Shown here one piece after another: positions 34,887-46,137 of a stretch of 64,000 nucleotides of DNA; the stretch's first letter is position 1, and each line of letters opens with the position of its first letter. The notes beneath the pieces were generated by a model that saw nothing but the letters and a program-made list of their open reading frames with translations, was not told where the DNA came from and did no database searches. A program made the translations under genes and the position numbers. Where the stretch lies: assembly GCA_021234155.1 (NCBI GenBank), contig JAJEKV010000005.1, positions 11,863,287 to 11,927,286 of the forward strand, in the 5' to 3' direction. This stretch comes from Isoetes taiwanensis. Lineage: Eukaryota > Streptophyta > Lycopodiopsida > Isoetales > Isoetaceae.

Positions 34887-35457
34887 CTATTCATGTTGAA
34901 GGCTAAGGTTAGCATAAAAGCGTGTTTTCGGATATTATCTTTTCGCGTGTTTCAAATATTATCTTTCAGATTTTTCTAATGCTTTCTACTACACTTATTC
35001 ATAATAGAAACTTGCATGCAATAGCATGATTAATTCGGGAAGAGAAACTCAAGAATTTACTGAAACAAAAGAAGCGGATGGAGTTTATAAAAACTATTAC
35101 GGTTTTCATAAACATCATCTGCTTCCTCTACCTCGAAACAAATGCAAAAGCTTGTCTTCTTGGATTAAACCTGCCATTGAGATGAAACTTAAAACTAAAT
35201 GAAAACTAACCTTGAGTTAAATTTGGGCTGGAAGGATTCAAGAACGAGGACTATGCTTGTGGTTTTAATTCCGAGGCTTTTTCGATTCGCAGACCTTAGT
35301 CCTCACTTTCACGGATGCTCTGAGAACTAAAAGGCGGAGTCTTTTAGTAAGTTAGGAATTGCCGAAACCAAACATCTAACATTGCTGAATATAAATCTGC
35401 TCACCAAGATTTCGGAGGGCGGATCCAAACACACGAGAGGCCAAACCAAATCGTATG

Positions 35458-35590
35458 AAAAAAGGAAGAAAATGTAGGAACTTTGAGAGCGTGAAATGGA
35501 TTTATATAGGCATAATTAGAAATAAGTTAGCGTGAATAATGGATTGCTTGAATTAACATGCCTAGCGTACGGTCTTCCCGCCAGACATGA
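35458..35590 (-). promoter_or_regulatory. TATA promoter block, minus strand (copy 1)
   Basis: On the minus strand this reads CCTATATAAATCC with the TATA box at 35508-35501. Before it lie 'attcacgctaact', 'tttctaatta', and, further upstream, a decayed palindrome ('acgctaggcatgtta'). The same order occurs at 45672-45800 with about 100 bp of clear similarity, including 'ttcacgctctcaa' just downstream of the TATA box. Such conservation between two otherwise different places suggests a shared 5' regulatory region. Confidence 0.55.
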
Positions 35591-36109
35591 CACACAAGGC
35601 ACCCAAAAAATTAACTACTATAATTTACCACTAAAAAACCACTATTGGTGTGGTTTTCTACGCAGATTTTTTTATCCTTAATAAAAACCACATATTATTG
35701 TGGTTTTTATAATGAGTACATAGTTAATTATATTGGTTTTTTGTTGAAGCATAGTTTATTTGAGTTGATAATGGTTTTTGATATGGTTTTTAATGCAATA
35801 GTGGTAATTCATTATGGTTTTTTAATATACCATGGTTTATCAAATTGGTAGTGGCTTGTCGTAAGAGGTTTTCAATATTGTTTTCAATGTGATGATGGTT
35901 ATTCACATTGGTTTCAATTGTGGGGAGTTTTTAATACTATTTTAAATTTCATAGTGATTATTCATGTTGGTTTTTCTATTACAACATTGATTTATTAAAA
36001 ATTGGATTATGGTCAATTTAGTGGTTACTCATAAGTTTGGAAATAGCTATTATAACAAATCGTTACCAGACCACTATAGGTATAATTATTTTTGGGTTGC
36101 TTGAAAGGG

Positions 36110-38200
36110 CAAACCCTTGTTTGATGGTGTCGTGTGGGGGAGCTAAGAACATTCTCTTGATTCCCAATTCATGTTGAGTTATTAATGGGGATCACCCAAA
36201 TGTTGTGGAGCTCCAGCGCTGGCTAGAATCCCCGCTTTTATGACCATAGAACCTTTTTTTTTTGCAAAATGTAATTAAAGCTCAAAAGACACCATATATC
36301 CGATTTAAATGTAGAAGACGTAGAAGTTACCTTGATCTTCAAAGCTTTCAGCTTAGACTGATCATCCATGAGCAGGCGATTGCTTATGATTTTTTAATTT
36401 GGATCATCAGTTCTAACAAACATTGTAACCCAAGAGAATTGTATCCAGTCTAGACATCATAGCAACATTTCATATACACAAGAATGAGCTTGGATAAAAT
36501 AGTAATTATGGCAGAGGGACTAGAATTTACTGAAGATTTCTATTAATTTGGCACTTGAAGCATTTAGGATGTACTGCCTTAAAGAAGAGGAATATGATCG
36601 AAGTAATGAATTCCTTTTTCGAGCATCTGTTTGAAGGTAGGTTTCATGATTATATTGAAGGATGAATGTCCCACTTTGAGTGTGGAAATATTTTGTTCAA
36701 GACACTTGAGTCAATTTCTTTTTTTTTTAGAAGAATGATAAACTTATTAGAAACTCCAAGCCAAAAGCCAGATACAGAGGCGGGACACTTGAGTCAAATG
36801 TGTCCTTCCATGGCATTAACACTGAACATGCAAGACAGTCTATTTTAGGGAATGAAAGAGGCAAAGCCAGGGACTTGGCATACCTGATGAACAATATATT
36901 TGGCAGGGATACACACACATATGAAGTATTTACATCTGATCTTGATGATGCTCATGCTTAGAACAAGATTTAACGCATTTGTTCTCTTGTTGGGTCCCAT
37001 ACTGCATTCCTTATCTTCTCTATGTTTGAGGATTGCAAGTTGACTAGTATTTTCTACATGCATCTGCCCCCCTCCCCCCCAACCCTTTATATTACAACAT
37101 TTTCTAGCTGCATGACTCCTAGTGCATCGAAAAGGCATGGCATTATCTTTGGCAGCTTGCTTGAAGAAGTTTAGAGATAGAAATTTTTTAAAAGATATGT
37201 TTAATACTTTTATTTCTCACTAGAAAGGAAAGCTAAAATTCTATCATATAAAGAAGATTATTATTGTTCATAGCAAGATGAGCTCATTAGAGCCAGATTT
37301 GACTGAATTAGATGAGAGTGAACCATTTTTATAGTGTCACGTCGTAACTACCACTTGCCGTCTAATTCCATGCAACAGTTAGCAATTACCAAGATACTCC
37401 TCCTAAAACAAAAAACGCTACCACTTTAACTCCCAAACATTCGATTAATTAGCAGGGTTGATCCTTGATTTTTAAAAATTGAATGAAGTGCCAGACAAAT
37501 TTTGCCGTAGATTTGCGCAATAATACGATCTTAAACTATTTTGAATTGGCTTCATAATGTAACTGCCGCAATGGAATCACAGAGTTGTAGCTCTAAAAAA
37601 AGGGACCCAGAAGTTGAGTTAAGAGAGAGGTACCATTGCCGCATGTGGAATTTGGCCAACTCAACTTTTATGTGTTGCTGATGTATTTTCTGTTTGATGA
37701 ACGGCCATTTGAATTTTGCAAGAATTATCACACGACGACATTTTGCAGTGTAATGATCGTGAAGATGAAAAATATCTCATCCCATATTCTCCATCTTTAA
37801 GGTTGTTTCAACATTGTGAAATGCGTGTGAAACTCCTTCTCTTGGACAAGTGATCTATTGTTGGATTTAGCATTTGCAGAAATAGATACAAACATGGTGC
37901 ACAAGCACTTCATGATGCTGATTATGACCGTATTATAGTTATTGGAAAAGAAAAAAAGCAACCATCTGCTAGGGATTTGTACGTCTCTCTCGTCTTTCCA
38001 TCGAAATTACCTTACACACCGCCCTTCAAGTTTATAGTGATCCAACGGTTGAGATCAATCTTAGCCGGTGGTTTACTAGAGCCATAGCTGAAATTTTATT
38101 TAAGGAATATGTTAACATTTTATTGAAAATTTTATTTTCCAGGGGATTTAAGCACTTTTTTCGTTGTGCGATGCTTTTTGGCGCTCAAAGTAGCCGCCTA
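36110..38200. other. Interior of the candidate TIR element, nothing recognised
   Basis: Small frames only, none with a domain. An imperfect inverted relative of the TIR (gggttgcttg) at about 36094 may mark a nested, shorter element spanning 35593-36105. Confidence 0.4.
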
Positions 38201-39953
38201 AGGGCGAAATCACACTAGGGCTAAACTTTAATTAAAAATTCACAAACGCCAACGAAATATTACCACGTGGATTATTTAGGCACTCACCGTATCACATTAG
38301 GGGTGTCAAAATCTGAGTCAGCGTTTCGGCACCCTTCGAAATTTCGACGGGCAACACCAGCTGACCAAAGTTTTGGCAGGCAACCACGTCGGATGAATTT
38401 TCCACTTCATCTCGTTTCTTCCAAACTTTCGCGCCAGAGAGCTCAACGCAATTGCATTCAACAAAATCATTTCGCCAGCTTCTACAAGGATCTATTTCAT
38501 CTTTATTTCATCTTTTCTGAGAGGTAAGGTTCTATATTGCAAGGCCATTCGATTCTCTTTCACGAGCTCTTTCCATTGTGGTATTTTAATTCATTTTTTG
38601 TTCATGCAATGGTAAAATTTCACATGCTTTTATCCTTAATTTGTTTATATGAGTGCGAGCCATTATTCCTTGATGCAAAAACGCATAAATGCACGGGCCA
38701 CAATGGATTGTAGAAAATCTGGGTATTGTGATTGGAACTTCAAATTCTTCTCTATCGTTATTTAACTTGGACCTCTTTGCATTCATAATTGCATCAATGT
38801 CCAGGTTGTGATGAGCATTCAAAGTAGCTAAGTGATCACTTTTGGTGGTTAAACAGTTGCCATTCATCAATCCTCCCGTAACTCCTTCTAGACCAAATTC
38901 TTCAAGTGCTAGTTTTATGCATGTAATGAGAGAAGGTGCTAATTAAGGCGGAAGAGCGAATTCAAGCGGTGAACAAATATGCTTGAGATATGGTGGATAA
39001 TGCTTCACAATTATTAGAAATACATTCGCAGAGAGCCACCTATAATTCAAAAGGACAAAGAAAAAATAGTCAATAGCCTATATTTTTTTGTTGACATAAC
39101 CGCCCTAAATTTCACGAGATTGATGTCACCTTCAATGCCGGGCTAGATGTGTTCCTTATTGCACTAGGCGTAACCTCAAAAATGCATGTCTTTGTGGACT
39201 CAATTACTCCGGGCTTGCCTAGAAAAAATAATGAAAGAAGGCAAGCACCAAGGATGGAATCATAAGCGGCCATCCTGTTTAGAGACGTAACATTATGTTT
39301 GTGCGGATATTTAGGAAACCTGGAGTGAGTGACATGAAGAAATTTGGACTTGTAATATTAAGGAATGAACAAAGTTGCTTACTTCATGAAGTATACCGGA
39401 GTTTACTTGATAACTTGCGGGCAATATTAGCTTTCTAATCCTACACTCAAGCATTGCAACAAAATTGCCAACCACCTTAACTAATATAAGCGGCATACAT
39501 AAGGAAATGATAAAGAAGGGTACTTATTATTGAGTGCATAATGAACAGTTCAAATATAGCCATGAGCCGCTTTACCTGTTCTCACTACCCGAAAGAATTT
39601 CCAGTTCTAACATGATAATGTTTTCACTAGGAACTGCATCTCTATCTGCTGTTGCTGCCATTATCTGCAGCAGGTCAAATATTGACTGGAAAACATAACA
39701 GAAGACTTCAGGCAAACAGCATAAAACTATTGTAACAATACATACCCATTATCTGGATCTAGAGATGTCAATCCATGAAAATGCCTTCGATGTGGAAAAA
39801 CTGGAGAGTAGCCAGTTTGCGTGGCAACCGACGTGTCCATTTCGGACATCGGTAAATGTGATACCCTTGAGCGACCAAGTTTTTTTTTTAGTTTACCGGG
39901 TGACTATCCTTGCCACGTAATTTTTCGGTTCAAGCTATAGTGTGATTTCGGCC
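38201..39953. mobile_element. Possible nested TIR element, 1.75 kb
   Basis: AGGGCGAAATCACACTA (38201-38217) is matched by TAGTGTGATTTCGGCC (39938-39953). Weaker inverted similarity continues inward, with CCACGT and AAATTT-type blocks at about 38265 and 39912. No transposase or target duplication is evident, and the interior has no recognised gene. It is possibly a MULE-like non-autonomous element. Confidence 0.35.
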
Positions 39954-40919
39954 TAACATTCCCATATGAATAGCTCAACAAGATGCCTTAAATGGCGGCA
40001 TCTACACAGCCGATGTTGGCTCTGAGGTAAGAAAGAAGCATTTTACATTAAAATTTCTTGTGGAGCGGTTGATTATGGAAAATATTAAGTTTCGGTACTT
40101 TTTCCAGAAACGTCCTGGCGCCAAAATTGCCGCCTAGGCTAAACCCTAGACCATTTCTATCAGAATCGTCTGGCAAATGCCCTGCAGTGGCCGCTTATTG
40201 GTATGTCGTCTCCTTATGAGCACAAAAATGTTATGACAGAGCAGTTCAGTCGCATGAATCCGGATTTAGGTGTCTTAAATTGATTGAATTCGATTTTAGG
40301 GATCTCAGGCTTGTTGCTGCTTGAAATCTGATGCTAATCGATGCCTGTGGCTAGTTGATACTAGCTATCATGGAATTTATTCACAGATTAGGGCCCTGTT
40401 TGATACGATGGCAGTGCCAAATGCAGGATATTTACAGATCATGCCTTTGCATTCTAAGAAATTCAACGACCTGGGTACTTTTCGATATGGCTTGATCCCT
40501 GGATGAATACATGGAAATGGTTTTGAATCTTCAAAGGACAACCTGTCGGGCTTCAGTTTGATTGTGCCAGATCATGACACGAAATGTAGAAGCTTGAAGC
40601 AAATTTACCAGGTTGATTCTTATAACTGTTACGATTTTACATTTGAAAATTAATGTACGATCTAGAATAGAAACCTTTGTAAGATTATGTGCTATATTGG
40701 CAAAAGGATAAAGTTTTGAAGACAGTATCCTGAAAATAGTCTTAAATGCTCATAAATGGATTGAATATAGATGTTTTATGTTATTGCATTGCTCCTGTTG
40801 ATTTGCAGTGCTCATTCATATGCTAATAGCTATTAGGGGCGGCTGTTGGTGATATATGTATAAGGATAAGATATGCTTTCTGCATTTGCATAATAGTGGC
40901 ATTGTAAGAAATTTGAATA
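39954..40919. other. Possible 5' part of a captured gene, unassigned
   Basis: A frame at 40321-40506 (61 codons) has no clear domain. GC-richer text around 40105-40200 with 'gccgcctaggctaaacccta' resembles a leader or exon fragment. No firm call. Confidence 0.3.
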
Positions 40920-41102
40920 TTGGCTAATACAACTGCCACAGTGCTTGGACTTTGCTGCAGCTCAGTTCTTAATGCAATACTTCGTGAGCTCAAGAAGTTT
41001 GGTTGTGGCAAAACAACTTCGGAAGGAAAAGTGATTGTCAATGGCAAGCTGATAAAATTTGGAGATACAACATTCAGGTTAGAAATTTATGATTGGGCAT
41101 GA
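40920..41102 (+). pseudogene. Unidentified captured exon fragment
   Basis: The 60-codon frame contains AILRELKKFGCGKTTSEGKV followed by a short IVNGKLIKFGDTTF stretch. This looks like genuine protein sequence (charged helix, then beta strands) rather than chance, but I cannot name the family. It lies upstream of the UBTD-like fragment on the same strand, inside the same candidate element. Confidence 0.35.
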
Positions 41103-41730
41103 TCATAACATAGAAATAAGGCAGATTTTTGAAAGAATTATCTAATTTTGATACTCGGTAAGTGCTCAAAGTAATTATGCTTAGCTAATCTAAGGCTGAT
41201 ATGCTATGGCCGACATGCTGGTGTACATGTGACTTCGCAACAATTTGCCATTTTTCTTTGAATGTTGTTGCACTGGAGCGTGTCTTTTGGCATTGAAGAA
41301 TGAATGCAGGCTGACAGTAATCGGTTAAGAATCAACTCCTACATTTAAGATCCGTCTAATTTGCAGTTCCGTCTCCAGGCCCTGAAACAAAATTGCTACT
41401 AACATCACTGGTCGGTTGAGTGACGAGTTGCGGATAAAAGTGTTCTCTTGAGCTGTTAAAACTGTTAAAAGAATGTGGAAATTATTATTCTAATCAGTTG
41501 CTTGTGCACTAAGATATCAGCAAGAACCCGTAACTGGGTCATTCTCTGTAAAGTCTGAAAAAAGGGGATAAAGGCACTGTCTATCTGTACTCCAATGTCA
41601 ATATTATAATCTCATTCCTAGGTTTTGTTTTGTACTCCAGTGTCTGTATGATAATCTGACCTTTCTTTGTAGGTTATTGTTATGGCAAATTTGTTAATGC
41701 TGTTGATGGACCTTAAATTACTTTTTTCAG

Positions 41731-42123
41731 GGCATAAAACAAAAAGGTTGAAAAAACCACAGCCTTGGAAGCACTCACAACCTCGACAGCAGCAGAACTG
41801 AAGAAAATGAGAGGAATTTTGGGATACTGCACCACATTTTCTGGTTGTAGAAATTTGGGATGTACTTAGAGCTGCAGCAGAAACAGAGCTTAATTTAGCA
41901 CATGCCATTATAGAAGGTGCAGGAATCATTATCAAATCAGATGACATGTCTCTTTGAAATGATGAAAGAGGTATTGAAATTTTTTTGCAGATTGAATACT
42001 TTTAGTCTGAATACTTTTAGTCTGTGCTTCTTCTAACTGCTAGGTTTCTTATTTTACAGGAGAGAAGCATGACCTCCCCATGTATGTATTGAGTGAACCT
42101 GTAAACATGACAGAAGATTCTTA
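41731..42123 (+). pseudogene. UBTD-like (ubiquitin-domain protein N-terminal) fragment
   Basis: Exon 1 (41731-41970) follows ttttttcag and ends GAAAGAG|GTATTG. It contains KKPQPWKHSQP, then EEFWDTAPHF, then EIWDVLRAAAETELNLAHAI and GAGIIIKSDD. Exon 2 (42060-42123) follows ttttacag and reads EKHDLPMYVLSEPVNMTEDS. This is the N-terminal UBTD/DC-UbP domain signature (KPWKH, REEFWDTAP, IWDALRAAA, ELP.Y.LSEP.N). Frames slip within exon 1 (after AELKKMR and before EEFW), and a stop lies near the exon end. The C-terminal ubiquitin-like domain is absent. UBTD proteins act as adaptors around E2 enzymes and E3 ligases. Here it is a non-functional captured fragment that keeps one intron. Confidence 0.75.
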
Positions 42124-42340
42124 GCCCATCGTGTCAATGCTATTATAATTTATTGCCATTTTTGTCTCTTGTGCCACTGATTTGCATAAAATTTACCCCA
42201 TTCATCAGAAGAGACACCAGATGGGAAAGAATTCACTCATGAGGATCCGGCGCCCAGGCTTAACAACCCACTCAAATGCTGGTTCCGGCATTGCATGATG
42301 CCAATTTGGAGCAGAATCTAGTGTCTACAGTCAGTAACTT

Positions 42341-42553
42341 GTGATTTGGCACATGGGTTGGACCCTACTAGAGGGTTTCAAACAGTGGTACTTTGGATTT
42401 TTTGGTCACGACTCTGCTTCTGGCAATCCTAGTAGTGAGGCTGGCAAACAAGAAGGATCAGCTGTTCGTACCACCCAGAGTCCTGTTCAGCCACTATATC
42501 TTTCGGGAAAGAAAACCATCCCCATTATGGATACTGGAGATCAGCGTCGCAAG
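42341..42553 (+). pseudogene. Unidentified exon-like fragment before MAPK exons
   Basis: A frame containing PLYLSGKKTIPIMDTGDQRR ends at CAAG|GTATGC, a good splice donor, 76 bp before the first MAP kinase exon. It does not match the MAPK N-lobe, so it is either from a third gene or an eroded leader. I do not recognise it. Confidence 0.35.
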
Positions 42554-42628
42554 GTATGCCATTTTTCTTTTACTTTCTAGCTGCATGCAGATTCAGAGTT
42601 GAAATCTTTTGATTTTTGGTCTATTCAG

Positions 42629-43694
<1,066 letters not shown>

Positions 43695-43869
43695 GTAATC
43701 CTATGGCACCAACATATAAGTAGGAGTTATGTTTGAAATTACTTATCATATATTTGTCCTCAGATGATGTGGTCCATAGGCAATTTTCTTGTATACATAG
43801 TTTTTTTGAATAAAATGTGCGGAGAATAAGTCAGATATGAAGAAAGTGATTTAGTGCATGAGTAAAGTA

Positions 43870-44640
43870 TCCACTTTGGGTATAATGCACAATATATGGT
43901 TAAAATGGGGTTCAAATCCTCATAGTTTTGATTTATTTGTTTTTATTTCTTGCAAGCTTATGGAATTTGGGACTATCTTTTAGAAACCACTAGTGATATA
44001 CACCTAGGCTTTGGAAAACAAGACGGTAGTGATATATGCTTCAGATAACACACCAATTATGAAGGGTTTGAACAAAGAAACCACTACAAGTTAAGAAAAT
44101 AAAATTATATGGTGTTATAAAGTATCTTAATCTGCTTTCGAAAACAAAACACTAGTGATTTATGACCTTTAACCACTCCATAAAAAACTTGCTAAACCAT
44201 CGTCCCATACTAAAAGCATTAGGGGTTTGATGCATAGATATGCAAGGCTTTAGGCCATTAAATAATCATGATCTATAGATATGCAAGGCTTTAGGCCATT
44301 AAATAATCATGATCTATGACATGTAAACACAAGGAGAATCATATAAATTTACCATATCAATAAGTCATGCTATTTTAGCATTCTAAAAACCACGTATATA
44401 TAACAATATATTAAACCACGTCTTATTACCACCGTACCACACCACATTCACAAACCATGCATATAAAGCATTATATTTAATTATTGCTTTTAAACATGTT
44501 AGAAAACCACCTTGGTGAACACCATATAAAATTCATATAAGGTTTTTAATGATATCAACCCACAAAGATGTATTGGTTTTATTAAGCGGTTTTATATATA
44601 TAACTAGGGTAAAAACCCATATTGGTTTTAATTTTGGGTG
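43870..44640. repeat. Sub-terminal repeat-rich DNA with a tandem duplication
   Basis: The text has many 'aaaccac', 'ccactagtgat' and 'gtggt' motifs. A 45-bp unit beginning 'atagatatgcaaggctttag' and ending 'aataatcatgatct' is repeated at about 44235 and 44276 with no differences that I can see. No gene. Confidence 0.6.
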
Positions 44641-44647
44641 CCTTGTG

Positions 44648-45145
44648 ACATATATATGGTATATATGGAGAATATTGCATTTCATGCAATAAATTCTCAC
44701 GGCATTTTATTCCATTTATTGCATTCGAAAAAATAGAATTTAGAAATTTTATATAGGCTAAATTAAAAATGATTTTAAAGGCAAAATTATCAAGGCTAAA
44801 AATGACTTGTAAGGTTGGGGAATTGTTTTAGGTCGATAGGAAAATTTCCTATGGTTCTTGTGATGAATCGTAGATTTCTCATGTGGTTGATTTATAGTGT
44901 TCGAGACTTTGTTGAGACAAAATTTGCGATACAAAATTTTAGAGAAAACAAGCATGACGAAATCGGAGACAAAATAATTGGAAAAACAGTTTGGATTTAA
45001 TTCAAATAATTTTATGTACGTAAAAACTGCTTGAAGAACACTTGTTTGAAAAAATTTTATGAAAACTGTTTGATTTCATTCATAAAAGTTATATGTCTGA
45101 CGGTAAGCCCGAAGGCTTATGCGGGTGCGAAGGCTTTTCACAAAA
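44648..45145. other. AT-rich spacer, nothing recognised
   Basis: Short overlapping frames on both strands (61-65 codons) have no domain. This is the 3' side of the acidic minus-strand gene. Confidence 0.5.
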
Positions 45146-45667
45146 TTACATGAAAAATATGCCCTGAGGCGTGTCCAAAGCTTCTCGTAGCAAACCAAAA
45201 ACAAAAGGGGCGTAGGGATCTGCATCATTGATCTTCCACGTCTGCAACAAAGAAGAAAGAAAGGTGTTAGAAAAGAAAGAAAGGTGAAAAAAAAAAAAAA
45301 ACAGACATGCAAACCTGGCTCATCTCTCAACCATTCTAAAAACTGGTCGAATTGTCGACCTTCCTCCTCATCTTCTTCCTCCGCCTCCTCCTCCTCTTCC
45401 TTCTCCTCCTCTTCTGAGATTTCATTCTCTATTTCAGGGTCAAGCCAACCCCGGCGAAGGCGGTCATGTGCTCTTGAGAGGACATCTCCTCCTCTTCCTC
45501 CAACTCCTCCTCTTCCTCCTCTTCATCCGAGGAGGAATCGGAATCGAGAGAATTGGGCAAGAAAATCTATGGGGGGGGGGGGGGGAAATAGGGGTTCTTC
45601 AACCCGACGTCTCTTTGACGAGACCTCGGGTTCTTTATGAAGTTCGAAAGGAGGGTGAACGCTTCAT
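45146..45667 (-). pseudogene. Acidic-repeat protein gene, two exons, frame-damaged
   Basis: Read leftward. An ATG at 45667 lies in a strong context (GCCCGCCATGAAG) about 55 bases below a TATA box. The frame soon breaks. Two alternative frames then give EVSSKRRRVEEP, a proline run from a C/G homopolymer, SLDSDSSSDEEEEEEELEEE, and RLRRGWLDPEIENEISEEE followed by a long E-rich stretch and FDQFLEWLRDEP. A 73-base intron (45314-45242, GTTTGC...TTTGTTGCAG) follows. The last exon reads WKINDADPYAPFVFGLLREA then LDTPQGIFFM, stop at 45146. The plus strand shows only S/P-rich shadows. The homopolymers (16 G at about 45571) make sequencing error a possible cause of the breaks. Function unknown. The KKSRVDDP/KRRRVEEP resemblance to exon 2 of the ParB-like gene hints at a shared family. 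Confidence 0.45.
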
Positions 45668-45671
45668 GGCG

Positions 45672-45800
45672 GGCGCGAAAAAAAAATTTGGACGAATGGA
45701 GGTCTTGAGAGCGTGAACCGGATTTATATAGGGTTAATTAGAAATTAAGCGTGAATAATTTATTGCCTCAAATAACACGCCCGGCGTCTGAAATTCCATG
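45672..45800 (-). promoter_or_regulatory. TATA promoter block, minus strand (copy 2)
   Basis: On the minus strand this reads CCCTATATAAATCC with the TATA box at 45730-45722. 'ttcacgctctcaa' lies downstream and 'attcacgctta', 'ttctaattaa' upstream. The palindrome half-sites ACGCC-GGGCGTGTTAT lie at about 45773-45790. It matches copy 1 at 35458-35590 in order and spacing. It sits immediately upstream of the acidic gene's ATG, which supports its being a real core promoter. Confidence 0.6.
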
Positions 45801-46137
45801 ACTATATCATCTAGGGTATATTATTATGGATAATAAATTCTCACGTCCATCGACTATATGTCTTTTTCAGAATCATATATCCAAATTTTCGATAATTAAA
45901 ATTAGGATATATTTATATAAATGTCATTTCCTTGTTGTTGCCCGCGAAAATTCTTGTTTTAAATGATTTCGTTTTATTCCATTGTTATTATTATATTAAA
46001 CCTATTTCCAAGGAATTTCTTGCTTTTAAAAAAAAATTATTTACCTCTACATATTCCATAAATGTACGTACTTTTTTTATCTTATGGTGTAATAATTTTT
46101 TCCTACTCATTGACTAAAAAGGGTGCAATTTGCCTAG
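45801..46137. other. AT-rich spacer, possible 5' intron of the next gene
   Basis: No frame of note. The sequence ends in TTTGCCTAG at 46129-46137, a good splice acceptor just before the next coding stretch, so at least part is probably intron. Confidence 0.4.

Noticed and set aside
36085-36110. Exact right end of the 35.6-kb TIR element at 36.1 kb
   Set aside because: The inverted match has several mismatches (gggttgcttg versus gggtgccttg) and no flanking duplication, whereas the 44.65-kb end matches 16 of 16. It is kept as a possible nested derivative only.
45284-45716. Serine- and proline-rich plus-strand frames as a gene
   Set aside because: They are the antisense of an acidic minus-strand coding stretch with promoter, ATG and intron; GAG/GAA codons read backwards give S/L/P.
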